A stretch of DNA of 64,000 nucleotides from positions 62,001 to 126,000 of the forward strand of contig CAJNDS010002748.1 of the NCBI GenBank assembly GCA_905221605.1, read 5' to 3'. A model generated the notes under the pieces. It saw nothing but the letters and a program-made list of their open reading frames with translations, made no database searches and was not told where the DNA came from. Below are positions 45,401 to 51,779 of this stretch, one piece after another. The first letter of the stretch is position 1; each line of letters starts with the position of its first letter. Made by a program: the position numbers and the translations under genes. Source of the stretch: Symbiodinium natans. Lineage: Eukaryota; Sar; Dinophyceae; Suessiales; Symbiodiniaceae.

Positions 45401-46110
45401 GAGAACTCATCCGCGAGGAGGGTGGCTTTGGTGCTTAAGGCGTCAAGGTCACGGGAGCTCACCGTGACTCCATGCGCTTTCAGCGCGAGGACAATCCGCG
45501 AAACGCGCGTCAAGTAGTCCGCGACCGGTTCTTGGTCTGGACGGAAAATCGCGCGCAGCTCTGCCTGCAAGCCCTCTGCGGTGCCTGGCACCGAACCTGC
45601 TGTCGACGGCGGACCGGACGGTCCCGCCGGGCGGGACCCTGGTGCCGTAGCAGGGACATAGGCAGCGCCGGTAGGGACCATGGCCAGCTCCCTAGCCGCG
45701 GCGCTGACGTCCACCCGCGGCGGACTGTCGCCTCCAGCGCCCGAGGCCTCAGGGACTAGCTCGGAGTCCTCTTCTTCTTCCTCCTCATCCTCGTCCTCGT
45801 CTTCGGCGTCATGGAGGAACTTCATGACTTTCCGCCAGAGAGCCGCCTCTTGCTCTGGCGTAGTACTGATCCCATCCCGCTTGGACAACGGACGGCTGCC
45901 AGTCTCCCTACGCCACTTAAGCCAAGCGACGTAGCTCATCCGCTCGGGATAGGGAACGTCTCCACCCTCGATCGCTTCGAGGAGGGTGACGCCCTCGGCC
46001 TGACCTGCAACCTCTGCGGACATCGCCGCGCCTTGGTTAGCAGGCCGCAGGCGTGGCACACAAAGCGCCGCGCCTTGGTTAACAGGCCGCAAGCGTGGCA
46101 CACAGTCCAC
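33328..46110 (-). CDS. Retrotransposon polyprotein, 4260 residues: gag, CCCH fingers, PR, RT(C-term)-RNase H, integrase, MTase-like, RT palm, Tpt1/KptA
   Basis: A single open frame of 12.8 kb without a stop. Domains in order: gag-like helical region (about 425-620); Lys/Ala/Gly-rich RNA-binding tail with two CCCH fingers (688-707, 761-780); retropepsin-like domain (875-1005); Cys-rich ribbons and a hydrophobic helix (1145-1232); RT C-terminal part plus RNase H (1405-1675); uncharacterised region with a zinc ribbon (1968-1983); integrase (2368-2705); a domain at 2780-2850 that may be a chromatin reader; degenerate methyltransferase-like fold (2940-3085); RT fingers/palm with YVDD (3325-3505); low-complexity linker (3515-3730); Tpt1/KptA (3756-3975); acidic and coiled tail. 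The first Met is in a tandemly repeated leader, so M30 (about 46023) is a likely alternative start. M3732 could start a separate Tpt1 protein. Processing sites cannot be seen. The frame appears intact, so the copy may be competent apart from the break before the second ORF. Confidence 0.93.
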   Translation of the reverse strand: MDCVPRLRPVNQGAALCVPRLRPANQGAAMSAEVAGQAEGVTLLEAIEGGDVPYPERMSYVAWLKWRRETGSRPLSKRDGISTTPEQEAALWRKVMKFLHDAEDEDEDEEEEEEDSELVPEASGAGGDSPPRVDVSAAARELAMVPTGAAYVPATAPGSRPAGPSGPPSTAGSVPGTAEGLQAELRAIFRPDQEPVADYLTRVSRIVLALKAHGVTVSSRDLDALSTKATLLADEFSKIGGDWHPTKMVRRLRTRFSVAALRGGEDPEDAEEIQREIQCIGELILALGGKESSSQEKVWSSPSDVPVEAVGPRSPGLPQPATASGLGVGLDRGGLHTAEVAGGPSAARDLGATDGDSPLRAKLAALEMEIEALKRGSDGGGSQTGSQNPAGDFAAALAAQTEALKEALAQRGGQSSITTVKTDLTWPTLTDDKSDARDVVLFYEEFEDVCALANNCRGMSAREKLLALRGRCRGSRMKTYTNAYRAAWKSGEVLSDPQAVYDRIKNKHLMFGESREEREVRVDGEHASLAKGKLTGHQFEPLFEASIADLEAVGLGKTPRELYLSYLRKMPPYLQKEIRNDKRLWPGDPKDGGLRGPQTWEESHKVVLEYEQREAAHRAVSHSVYSTTGSPSADPSVALAEAQKEIKSLKAAAKAAAKGAAAAAKAGADQTFAAASKGAGKGADKKICFHFRDHGNCPKGDACPYSHDKELRRKALAAKKGDQTFATAKGKGKGKGGGKAKASAKPKAAAKGAAKPPGTVCPFFSKNGSCKKGASCDMVHNLTTSGGTPALPANWAPPSGASMSNPFAAFSVQIGSSGVQAGVSGAAGRAAVQQHALPLSKGGRDKFATLDDLPKDWWSLADNEPGGYQHRTVVQVLDRKVECMLDGCAGANHVTEELVVGMMNRAAELGIGTEDPGFPVVRLEKWVHPEYVHGIASGAPVPLKGAAVLRVTLLEGRTADDCRPNTEIFVRCKIAARGTSDWHGLILGGRALDCAGRMGLGFRPGPDFHVLNTLGIRMPRCEDHSKTRKDRAYAFEARLSSLDDASCTEPGGGSRELLRYDGEEPLELSPGDGVLVPVVRESGVSAEGSLSEVVLPVECGVEAVPGLWPTGEGKGFVLLAAQECDHSLQPGEVVAEVRSGLVSTAACGCGAVETVFESEPSPQACADCGVAVASVDHDPCFACGSASRAAARSFQGCSSCARSFGRLRTGARIGVLSVLAAVTVLASVWSGSGPVGRPVEEPGVLTCLDHLPSADSWWEAPGGYASVWGRRPAQKDLGTLAVEKAPYETCLLQRAGEAWRLWDTRDLGVAESVACSDEVPVTERLAVFRTRKGPRWAGWREGSATAGRGASDAVRPADAVDTARCPSYHIVESWDIDKMIEEPPTDYYYEKLAADMRARHPKACPHLLDHLVSLEGFLDKSILFGFSFGISKAEVCVSKGKLLGHNIGRDGSSPDEERCQAVIDFPPLWEKLHIQQFLGCANWLRGYLPVEYGHAAKILGQWQKPGAVFPEGGLGSAATEGCKAFKAIKRMMQNRINLATFDEASAADGSCPLEQIADASGIAVGGSVVQMTRDLSQLKVLMTHSKSLTPAQQNWPPLIQEAFAQLEVKRATRRMFGSIRTLCWTDHANLTRAQTSDIGMDPKLVRWVAEILMDGSEIRSLSGRSATLGDSFSRNPKDRDALLAARTKDLEGLSGQLRGFDLDQYLGEGTEGDGPVPWAVGNDAVPEPAGRVQAAAVPMCVVAALPVRVMVVFDYARWKEQDAELTEIRRVFQASLPGVSVAVRGCWGPFEDTDGLASHFDCGAGRLAGTKKIKRIRVDLLTSCAKVLREASGFRPQFLVGLGQGGLVTAVLRWPLVVELTLQARNLQRKEARAVGEAWAGIKAIWAVRPRLWRTQQGHLEVAEACPELKKDFPEPPLRGFGIVGKQALGAEVLRSLRLDAVRSIDDASIRGMLDEPSRPLWDHEGLCICGKRTYLFSRCPACIEKEAVDTSVEIAEREEPEPPLEGDLEAHEVGLEVNSVLATLDRTGGLVRVRSSTIQQWAVGFRTTPKDAPVPTAYGMLSGKIWKKSHSMKLSLGSQHKDLSKWGDVKPYWTTWVVREDGAVVAGHNCSPLNAVQGDIVVHWSSVVNWHGHRHVVNEQCEVLWRSNGEEVALDPSFSKLMALVGRVTQVIGWRGTGEASDPRSSTRQASRVLAHFSSSNEGVEGHWTAGAISRGKNANECKLKGRVLAFLGEEHKGPAVVLELVSHSPILCIWDHSSTKVKVEFKGGVPSLSLIAEEDENRREQLAVEARDAANISEFRVTGSLRTARYEGQRRDPSLAGSIRKPEPPMAISGDGLLEREVTLRTGQTVVVPVVPNGAAGANGVTWRRACYNSVHCGVLGAHRSAEVTIKLLERAVWWPDLEKDVRTWVAKCLACIKGRSRPTKVEARAVKCGAETCWQEVSVDCEGPNREDREGHRYSLTYFDCLSHAVLLEPMRSLTHAEVRRAFVRCVLRSRTIPSLIRSDRGPEFKNALMAELSAMLGTEWRFTAPLRPCELGANERVHQEVQKVLGAVVRQVGASLSEAWSDWLVVAEYVIDNNPGPHGYTPRDLERSWSLALPLEKDVLRDALQFEPISDWARSQFKQFSELAAAVREHWTRSSEARAKLANRHRRTVDLKPGDRVVWNAPRARSEGAGRVPWKPGLTGPWRVLEVKGHRLTLEPVSMESGGTSSARRGPMEAHAEDCILVPADADGAESREPVVFEDDETGGDGSSRPSLGQQVQGDAKQVEFTLTRRGRDFVLRLGDRIAYRGVGGGPKVCRLGRVTQVDAARAQVGVHRYLPDASGVRVKWRLAYIAEDGALTLSEGTRPAHEAVSVREIISKIDLNRDGVLAAASARKLDKGAYSLQDRTLERASRAGSSVLSIQEALADLLVAEPRVLQPRASPESGAVESWFRRYFLGGVADVLEVAWGDAVVSDAARRHGYRVVPAFVQGKQTYGITWNLAAEEHLEAISGAVLRTEPKVLVIGLEGKNVPRAFLQLVVRCAQERTRAGAHVALRLQAQKGEWEPWRLEEWGALFGTLAEPRWPWAFVRADMCQFARASGRGNLVESGALWLADFSLESVGLRCSRPDALGAVQHKHVERAQADYNLIGAAFCASLQDLGLRGAEELCTAAVESFPATAGAESAAAAPQPSPVVPLPDVRSGEDLTPAERAELDKEVDKYAAEKEAFWRTKADAKDWDSVRADLEVYALAGEKVAEDPRRTEAYRDLVWSGLKIEPGPTRPGLTDADIAAVREVIRRKAAGFWVEDTTRTTVRKFAHDCIPTGPPVSSQPHSLRGESAQWVDDKLEEECKRGQLIRGSSAWGSAPFPTKEMPSYKRHRKRRLVVDYRRVNARIKRSTYYCRRGSDVLAAAVGSVWYTFVDAVSGFNQIRNTKRAREVLAIVARSGKYLPVGLTFGPINGPDDFNFVVDRAYAPGRGRRLKYTKEWIAYVDDLTVRTGRVIDGQFFTDAQAEGAVREACAKGAVAAPQSASSALEALGVRGAHNSKRANHDAARSDQNHPTRVLMLRMLGLLGCFCVQGGCFWGGPFPRSPVCGQKDFSSFVACSFVRLSRSQCLASRPRGSVQGRSRSRRSLKALTLSKLPKPPPQRFKCVVEPRVGSASPRSCLCTAPRCGSRPDRAGATKRSPGPSWSTTRPRCGPCPGRAGAAAYHYCTPAPCSGPCPGRSRARQVFLARRRSSKAAGLSAAMGGGGSKGRGKSKSPGPKGRKGTPSIDDVQRLLVRCMRHGEGGCRGRFGPGGLYPVDELIEQLGITINQYNQAVAHDANQRKPRLDTSHAGFLRAFQGHSADCGHPMGFMMEGLSETAIDDLIHQYGPAMWHGTDLHVVPSLIQNGLIPGGGPGGRLGVHYVLGHCPTQWEDGRRGFRRGSTCIVEVPLVVLQDAGVPIYAGADGVALTGQIRATGISRIWALPKGSPVYSVLIAELEVDRLVQRVDLKSLGDTSAGPHPPLGRGPKLGTVQASQAAAASSGAASSSTVVLAPAGRVMAAGAAQPVTPPKAAPKAKGRPSGTPRTSIVPAKPKVYPRRNIPAPNVLEAEDSLEEEAAQEAAGVEEDSSSSDLPDTRAPPAAVKVKEDEEPASGAQAESTEEGVLVLGQSVVTSAKEYLARSEALLRAQKLQSKILEVAGTAMVKLEKITKREESLKTLRREGESRAAGEGADGEEVSDDGQDAPGVAPLFRPTWGSAPPHLLTLFVRTGGDGCSAEERTVGMGRCPCSE
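34186..34845 (-). other. Tpt1/KptA RNA 2'-phosphotransferase domain
   Basis: Residues 3756-3975 of the polyprotein match the family motifs: LLVRCMRH (R3769, H3770), RAFQGHS (R3825), MWHGT...LIQNGL (H3863), the VHYVLG strand, an Arg cluster (3905-3910) and ADGVALTGQI. These correspond to the yeast Tpt1 residues shown to be essential (R23, H24, R71, H117, R138). Tpt1 removes an internal RNA 2'-phosphate by transfer to NAD+, and some members can ADP-ribosylate nucleic-acid ends. A basic GGGGSKGRGKSKS stretch beginning at M3732 precedes it. Confidence 0.88.
35596..36138 (-). other. RT fingers/palm with YVDD, downstream of integrase
   Basis: Residues 3325-3505 show the Ty3-type order. GSSAWGSAPFPTKE is the PWASPVVLVKK-like segment and RLVVDYRRVNA the strand before the palm. 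FVDAVSGFNQIR holds the first catalytic Asp (D3405), LTFGPINGPDDF follows, and AYVDDL holds D3475 and D3476. Sequence similarity stops shortly after YVDD, before the LGH motif that normally follows. Confidence 0.9.
36856..37293 (-). other. Degenerate methyltransferase-like domain
   Basis: Residues 2940-3085 (VADVLEVAWGDAVVSDAARRHGY, a GITWNL strand, then LRTEPKVLVIGLEGKNV) resemble the Rossmann-type DNA methyltransferase-like domain that I recall from dinoflagellate retroelement polyproteins. The position expected for an SPPC/PC catalytic motif reads VIGLEGK, so catalysis is unlikely. Family assignment is by pattern only. Confidence 0.45.
37996..39009 (-). other. Integrase (zinc finger, DDE core, C-terminal domain)
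   Basis: Residues 2368-2705. The HHCC finger is H2378, H2385, C2415 and C2418. The catalytic triad is D2447 (SVDCEGP), D2507 (IRSDRGPEF) and E2543 (GANERVHQ), with 35 residues between the second Asp and the Glu as required. The C-terminal segment VDLKPGDRVVWNAPR...GLTGPWRVLEV is the usual SH3-like DNA-binding part. All catalytic residues are intact. Confidence 0.95.
41086..41898 (-). other. RT C-terminal (connection) segment plus RNase H, upstream of integrase
   Basis: Residues 1405-1675. GFSFGISKAEVCVSKGKLLGH corresponds to the post-YVDD part of Ty3 RT that ends in FLGH. LHIQQFLGCANWLRGYLP is the FLGLANYYRRF block. RNase H follows with IADASGIAVGG (D1558), E1601, CWTDHANL (D1626) and LGDSFSRN (D1670). 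It has no palm in front of it; the palm lies 1900 residues further on. Confidence 0.9.
43096..43488 (-). other. Retropepsin-like protease domain with atypical active-site motif
   Basis: Residues 875-1005. The active-site loop reads ECMLDGCAGANHV where D-[ST]-G-[AS] is usual, so the Asp is D886 but the following Ser/Thr is missing. The C-terminal LILGGRALDCAGRMGL matches the ILG-x-D/N-x-L end of retropepsins. Assigned by pattern and by position after gag. Confidence 0.7.
43771..44049 (-). other. Two CCCH zinc fingers at the end of gag
   Basis: C688-x8-C697-x5-C703-x3-H707 and C761-x8-C770-x5-C776-x3-H780, separated by a Lys/Gly/Ala-rich linker. Both are canonical C-x8-C-x5-C-x3-H RNA-binding fingers and take the place of the CCHC knuckle of most retroelement gag proteins. 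Confidence 0.93.
44251..44838 (-). other. Gag-like helical domain
   Basis: Residues 425-620, with DVVLFYEEFEDVCALANN, LLALRGRCRGSRMKTYTNAY and ELYLSYLRKMPPYLQKEI. This is the helical pattern and position of a retrotransposon gag/capsid domain. Assigned by position and pattern. Confidence 0.7.
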
Positions 46111-46193
46111 GCGTCCAGGTCACGGACCGCGACAGACAAGCAAAGCAATGCTTGCCCACTCGGGCCGTAGGCACAAGAGCTGTACGTTTCCCA

Positions 46194-46205
46194 GAACAGC
46201 CCCCA
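46194..46205 (-). other. Candidate primer-binding site
   Basis: Two bases inside the 5' LTR, the - strand reads TGGGGGCTGTTC, starting with the TGG that pairs with a tRNA CCA end. I cannot name the tRNA. Confidence 0.5.
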
Positions 46206-46207
46206 AT

Positions 46208-46501
46208 TGTGAAGTCGACCAGCACTGGACTTGCACTAAGCCAATGCAATCGCAGCCCGGTCACGCTGTTTTACGACTTCGCGAGTTCAAGCACTTGTGC
46301 AGCTACGCCTGAGTGCGTCCGGTCGGACCGCACAGCAACCTAAGAGCTACTGTACGAAACTACCGTGCTCAAAGGCACAAGCTCGGTACTTGAGCCAAAA
46401 CATTGGCATTGTTACGAATTGCAAAACTACACATGCAAGGGAAAACTACAAGCTGCACTAGCGCTAAGCAAGCACTCCATGCATGTTTTGACCTGCTCAC
46501 A
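46208..46501 (-). repeat. 5' LTR
   Basis: A 294-bp copy of 29412-29705 with one substitution. On the - strand it leads into the primer-binding site and the polyprotein. The promoter must lie here, but no motif could be assigned. Confidence 0.95.
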
Positions 46502-46790
46502 GAATGTACACATAAAATACAAAAGTATACATACAACATACACATAACATACATATAATATACATATAATATACATATAATATACATATAATATACATAT
46601 AATATACATGTAATATACATATAATATACATATAATATACATATAATATACATGTAAGATACATATAATATACATGTAAGATACATATAAGATACACATA
46701 ATATACGTATAATGTACATACAATATACATATAATATACATATACTATACATATAATATACGTAGAATATACGTATATACATGTGCTCAT
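46502..46790. repeat. ACATATAATAT microsatellite, right half of the insertion target
   Basis: About 25 copies of a CATATAATATA-type unit continue the tract seen at 29262-29411, split by the retrotransposon. The Tyr/Ile/Met-rich frames are artefacts. Confidence 0.95.
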
Positions 46791-46871
46791 ATCTACATAT
46801 TTGCGTACATCAATTTATACATTTATACATTCATACAATCATACATCTAAACATGTTTAGATCTGGTGCTG

Positions 46872-46935
46872 TCGTGGAGCAATGGTGCAGTCGCATTCCC
46901 GTCTCAGGCAGTTGCATAGTGCGGTTCAAAAGGAT
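46872..46935 (+). repeat. Possible tRNA-derived (SINE-like) fragment
   Basis: TGGAGCAATGGTGCAG resembles a pol III A box and GGTTCAAAAGG, about 35 bases on, a decayed B box, with CGTCTCAGG between them as in a tRNA anticodon arm. The folding is poor, so it is at best a relic. Confidence 0.3.
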
Positions 46936-47510
46936 GCATGTATGCATACTATGCATCTATGCATCTGCATATACTCTTGTTTTAAACATGTGTTCACATA
47001 TTCTCATGATCAAGTATTCTATATTAATATATTCATATGTTCATATATACACATATTCATCTATACATGTACACACGTACACACATATGCAAACACATGT
47101 ACACATATGCAGATACACATAAGCATTCGTACGGGTTTGAACATGAACATGCCAGTTCATCCATGAGTGCTTTGCGCATGCACTGGACAGGAATTGAATG
47201 GAACTGACATTTAGAGTTTTCCTTTCTCGGCCTGCAGCACATCCCATGCCGTATGCTTCTATGTTTCGATGCCTCGTGTAGTTATATTCGTTGCTGTAAG
47301 TCAGGAAGTAGACCGCCTGTTTTATACATGCTTTTGATCATGCGCGAGACCTTGGTCCCCCTTGCTTTTGTTTCACAGAGTGCCAGCGTGTGCCCAAAAA
47401 GACCTCTATGGCGATTCGGTAAGGTTCAATCAGGTGGTCCTTGGCTTTTCATCCTTAAAGATATGGCTGCCAAGGCCTGTTTTCTAGCTGAATTTTGTTC
47501 TCCACCACGA

Positions 47511-47575
47511 TCAAGCACGACCACGAGAACCGCAACAACGACAACAACGACAACAACGACAATAACGAGGTCTAA
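47511..47575. repeat. (CAACAACGA)n short repeat
   Basis: Seven or so imperfect copies of a CAACGA/CAACAACGA unit lie in otherwise unassigned DNA. Confidence 0.85.
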
Positions 47576-47883
47576 AGTAACCAGCTGGCACTCACGTTTT
47601 TGTTTGAGGAGGCAGGCTCCAAATGCTCTTCGGCAAGCTCAGCCCGACCTCTCCATGCAGCGTCGTATGCTCTTAAGCTCTGAAACATCTTGGAAGTGGC
47701 AGTGGTAGAAACCAAGGCAGGTCATCGTAGTCGCTGTCGTAGTCTTGTGGTGCTGTTTTGCCACACATGTGGCAAAGACTCACAGGAATCGTTGTGCAAT
47801 GCTAGTTGTTATAAGTTATAACCATCTACCAACCTGAGAAATTCTGAGAATCTCGGACTTGCGGTGGCATGGCTACTTGGCAG

Positions 47884-49279
47884 GTGGAGGCTTTCCATGC
47901 ACAGCAGCAGGAGGCCTACGAAGTCCGCCGGGCAGCACTTGCCTCCACTATGCTTACTAGGCGGCAACTGCGGTGTGGAACAATGCAGACGAAAGCTGGG
48001 CGGGTCTGGGTTTGGGAGTGATTCTGGGAATGATGCAGCTGGCAGATGGCGGGCCATCGATTTCTTGGAAAAGGCTCCTTTGGCATCGATGTTTTATTCT
48101 TTTGCAGTCCGCGAATCTAGCATGTTCCAGGTCCTCGCTCGTGGCACCAACTGCGAGGTGCTGCTCCTGACAGGCACATTAGACACACCGTCGCAAAACA
48201 AACGTGCGTAATCGACAGTCGGCATAATATCTGCCGGAAAACAAGTGCTGTAGTTGGCAGAGCCCAACGAAAAGAGGCGGAGTTTACAGCAACATGACCA
48301 TCCCCAATGTGCCCATTCAAGGTTAAAGGGGCGTTATGAGCTCCCACTGGAATAAGTAAGGTCCATGAAGGTCATAGGGGGACAGAAACCGCAAGCTGTC
48401 CACTAGAAGCCTGGCATACAATGCGCCAGTTACGCCAACAACTCACGGTATTCAAGGAGACGCAAAGGATATTCAAAGCACATTCAATCTTAGTGGGCAG
48501 TGCTTGGGCCCGGGATGGCCGAGAGTGGCTTAGCTGCTTGACCCGATGTAGCCCTTCGTGTTCCATACGATTCCAGACAATCGATTCCATGCGCCTCAAA
48601 AATACCCACGTGGAATCAGAAAGATTCCGGGTCGGTGTGGCGGTTATCAATACAGGCATCTTTAATCATACCTCATGTCGTCACACGCAGGCTACATCTC
48701 GGCACAGCGGTTGCTTGGGGAGGACGGCTTTCGACGTGAGATGCCACAGTCTTGAAAAATGCAGTGATGGTATAGGAGTTTCCGAACTCAGAGTGTGAGT
48801 TGCGTCATCGTTGTGGCATTGCTGTTTATTGTGTGGGCATGCCTGTGTTGATGCGGCTGATGCGCAAGCTGGAGAGCGAAATGAAAGCCGGACATGGTGC
48901 AGGATGTCCTGGCCTCGAAGGTCGCCGAGCTGGCACTCTGCGCGGCCTTGCGGCCCAAGCAGCTGCCCGTGAAGTGGTCAGGACGGGCTGGACAGTGCCA
49001 GAGAATGCCAGAGCATCATGAAGCATCAGTGAATAATTCGAGGCTGCAGCGGCTATAGTGAGCTTCTGCAGCGCTGCAGCCTGCCCAACAGGTGACGTGG
49101 CAGCCGCCGCCCAGGAAATCTCACAGATGGCGGCGGCCATTGCCAAAGGCGCCTTGGGGCCTCTTGGGATCATCACGAAGCAGGGGCGTCGTGATTGTGT
49201 TTGGCTTTTCAGGCCCCAAGCTGAAGGTTGAAATGGAGGAGCCGAAGGAGCGAGTCGAGGCAAGGGCCATGAAAAAGGT
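47884..49279 (+). other. Group of exon-like coiled-coil segments
   Basis: Several + strand segments bounded by AG look coding: 47884-~47952 (VEAFHAQQQEAYEVRRAALA), ~48857-48960 (LMRKLESEMK, then DVLASKVAELALCAA), 49092-~49190 (GDVAAAAQEISQMAAAIAKG) and 49213-~49279 (PKLKVEMEEPKERVEARAM). They are heptad-like, Ala/Glu/Gln-rich, and resemble the coiled-coil exons at 20894-22379. They may belong to the same gene as the TRIM-type exons or the NHL exons. No family motif proves it. Confidence 0.4.
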
Positions 49280-49299
49280 CCCCCAAGAACATCCAAGAA

Positions 49300-51735
49300 C
49301 TTGAATTGGCGTTGTCGTGCTCGGTGCGCCTTCCAGGAGTCGAGTGGGCCCGAGCGCATCGCTTCCACGCCATACTGTGCTGACGACGAAGAACCCAGGA
49401 GGCCACCTGACGATCACGGACAATGCACGATCGGACATACGGCCGGCATGTGCCCATGAATGTAGCTTACATTGTTACATATGTATATATATATATCTCT
49501 GTGTGTGTGTGTGTAAATAAACAGATAAACAAATGAATACAGAAATAGATAAATACAGAAATAAATAAATTCATAAAGAAAAACATACATAAATAATTTT
49601 ATAATAAGCAAATTCCATATATATATATACACATATGTACAAGCTCCTCCAAGTGGTCCACCGTTTTCAGCTGGCCCCAACGTAACGTTAAAAAATCTAA
49701 AAAAGTATTGTTAGTCTACAAAAATCAACTTCTGGATTTCTGTCAATATACATGATTAATGCGTTCAAGCAAGAACATGCTGGCAGAGCATCCATACATA
49801 TCCATACCCATGATAACGTCCATGCTGCCAGCGCTTGCCTTGGCCAGAGCTTGAGCCCTAAAACCCGTAGCCCTGGACCCTAAGCATCAACCTTTGTATA
49901 AGCCTGAAACAACACTTGTTTTTGATGCTAAGACTGTGAAAGCCAGTGCTCCAGACACGACTGCCATGAAGCAGTGCAGTTTGCCGGTACACACCGGAGA
50001 TCGCCGACGGGGACACATGCGCAGAGAAGCCGACAAAAATGTACGGCAGTGACCTCGAATCCTTTAACTACTTGACCAAGCCAGCCGGCCATTTTTCAGA
50101 CCAAAAAGCATGGGCTCCTCCGAGCTCACATGCCTGCTAAGGCTTCGTACGTGTAAACAGAAGGTGCAGTGCTGTCTCGTGCCGCGGGCAGCAACGCTTC
50201 GCACACCAACTACTTATCAATCGGCCGAAAAATTGTTTAAATCATGGAGTTAATGAATGCTACAATTTGAAATGCAAAATCTAAGTGGCATGTAAGGATC
50301 CGAAGCAGGAACTCAGTAGCTGTGGTTTGATAAACGTTTGTTTCGATCTTCATAAATTCAAGACGACGGAATCACTGTATCTTGTGTGTAATCTACATAC
50401 AGAAAAGTTCTAATATAAGGGCAGTATTAGCACATCAATACAACTAGGTGAGTGTGCTCGAATGTTATTACAAGCTTTTCGTATGTCAAGGTTTTCAAAA
50501 TAAATCCAGGCTTCATTCGTTCTTTCCTCCATCCTCACTATTCGGTTCCACTTCTACCTCTACGTCCACCTCTTCTCCACCCAAGATTTCATTAAGGAGC
50601 GGAGCATGAATCGGAAAACGGGGGCCCCAATCAACCCATCGTGAATCCGAAAACGGGCAGGCTCCAATCGGAGAACCCCAGGCTGCAATCGACAAACCAC
50701 CTGAGGGGGGCCGAATCAGGGAACACGAGGCTCAAACTGACCCATACTAGGCGCATTTAAGAGACCGGGAGCCAACTTGACGCAGGGCAGGGCTGAATGT
50801 GAAAACGCGAGGCTCCAACATGACGCGTGCTATGCGCCTTCGAAAACTATGTTCACAGTCGTAGATCTTTCCCCTCCAACCCTTAGCCTGAGGCCGTTAA
50901 AACTCTGAAGCTTGTACGACAAAGCGCGACACGAAACCGTAGGCCCCTACTACCCTCAGAATAGACCCACCCTATCCAGAAAGCCATAGACCCCTATGCC
51001 TTATCGATCTGTCTTCTTGTGTAAATTGCGCGGCAAAAGATGCGTAGCTGACGTCAAGCAGGGACGTGCAATGATCAGGGTCCTCTGCAGCAGGATCGCA
51101 CTTCTCAGCAGGTATCGGAGCACCAGCAGTGTTGTATGCTTGCATTGGACAGCACAGGTGCAGCGTGCATGGAGAGCATGTTCGTGTGTATCCACTGAAC
51201 ACTTTATTCATCATCTCCTATCAGGTCCTATCCCTACACACTACGCCTCTTCTCCTGCCTCCTAGTCTAAGTCCTCGACTCCCATGGCTTCACCAATGAT
51301 CACAACAAGCAGCTATTCATCCATTTATACATACGATCTGTGTGCGGTGATTTGGGGGGAATAAAGATCTAAGATGATCTAAGCCCAAATGCCAAGATCC
51401 AGAATCCGAAGCCCAAGAAGCTCCAAGATTTTAGGCCCAAGGGCCCAAGTTCAGCCTTTGATCTTGATTCTTGCGCATTGGATCTGTAGCCTCCGAGGCT
51501 AACAGAGTACTAAAGCCCTAAAGAAATGCAGTGGGGTGGCGGGGGGTGCATGGGGTTGCGGCAGCTCTGCGCTCGTTTTTGTTGGGCTGGGAGGGTGTTG
51601 AAATGTGTTGAAGTTGCAAATGTTGCAACTCCCGGGAGCATCCTGTAAGACTTCATGCCTGGCTTGAGCTCCCTCCCCTTACCGTAGCTTGCGTTGCAGC
51701 CCCTCATCCTCCAGGAAGGGTTGGCACACATATAA

Positions 51736-51779
<44 letters not shown>

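Larger units (their letters stand above)
30162..46134. repeat. Interspersed 18-bp motif CCWGGNCACGGNCCGCAG, at least ten copies within the element
   Basis: Copies (+ strand, all one orientation): 30162-30179, 31118-31135, 34023-34040, 34988-35005, 35051-35068, 35126-35143, 40911-40928, 42547-42564, 45060-45077 and 46115-46132, with a weaker one near 40957. Many are preceded by CCGCGG. Apart from the outermost copies they fall in inter-domain linkers of the two ORFs. Partial look-alikes outside the element (17605, 57950) lack the CACGG core. Confidence 0.8.
29412..46501 (-). mobile_element. Complete 17.1-kb LTR retrotransposon (Ty3-type enzymes) with RNA-repair-type cargo
   Basis: Direct repeats of 294 bp bound the element. 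Both start TGTGA and end TCACA in + strand orientation and differ at a single base. GAAT flanks both sides (29408-29411 and 46502-46505) as a 4-bp target duplication; AGAAT is also possible if the LTR ends one base earlier. Genes run on the - strand: the 4260-codon polyprotein, then a second frame in the env position. The order of domains is gag, two CCCH fingers, protease, RT C-terminal part plus RNase H, integrase, methyltransferase-like, RT palm, Tpt1/KptA; then zinc fingers, membrane segment, SWIM and PLD. Near-identical LTRs and the very long open frame imply a recent insertion. Confidence 0.95.

Noticed and set aside
46872-46935. Functional tRNA gene
   Set aside because: The B box is degraded and stems do not pair well; kept only as a low-confidence relic.
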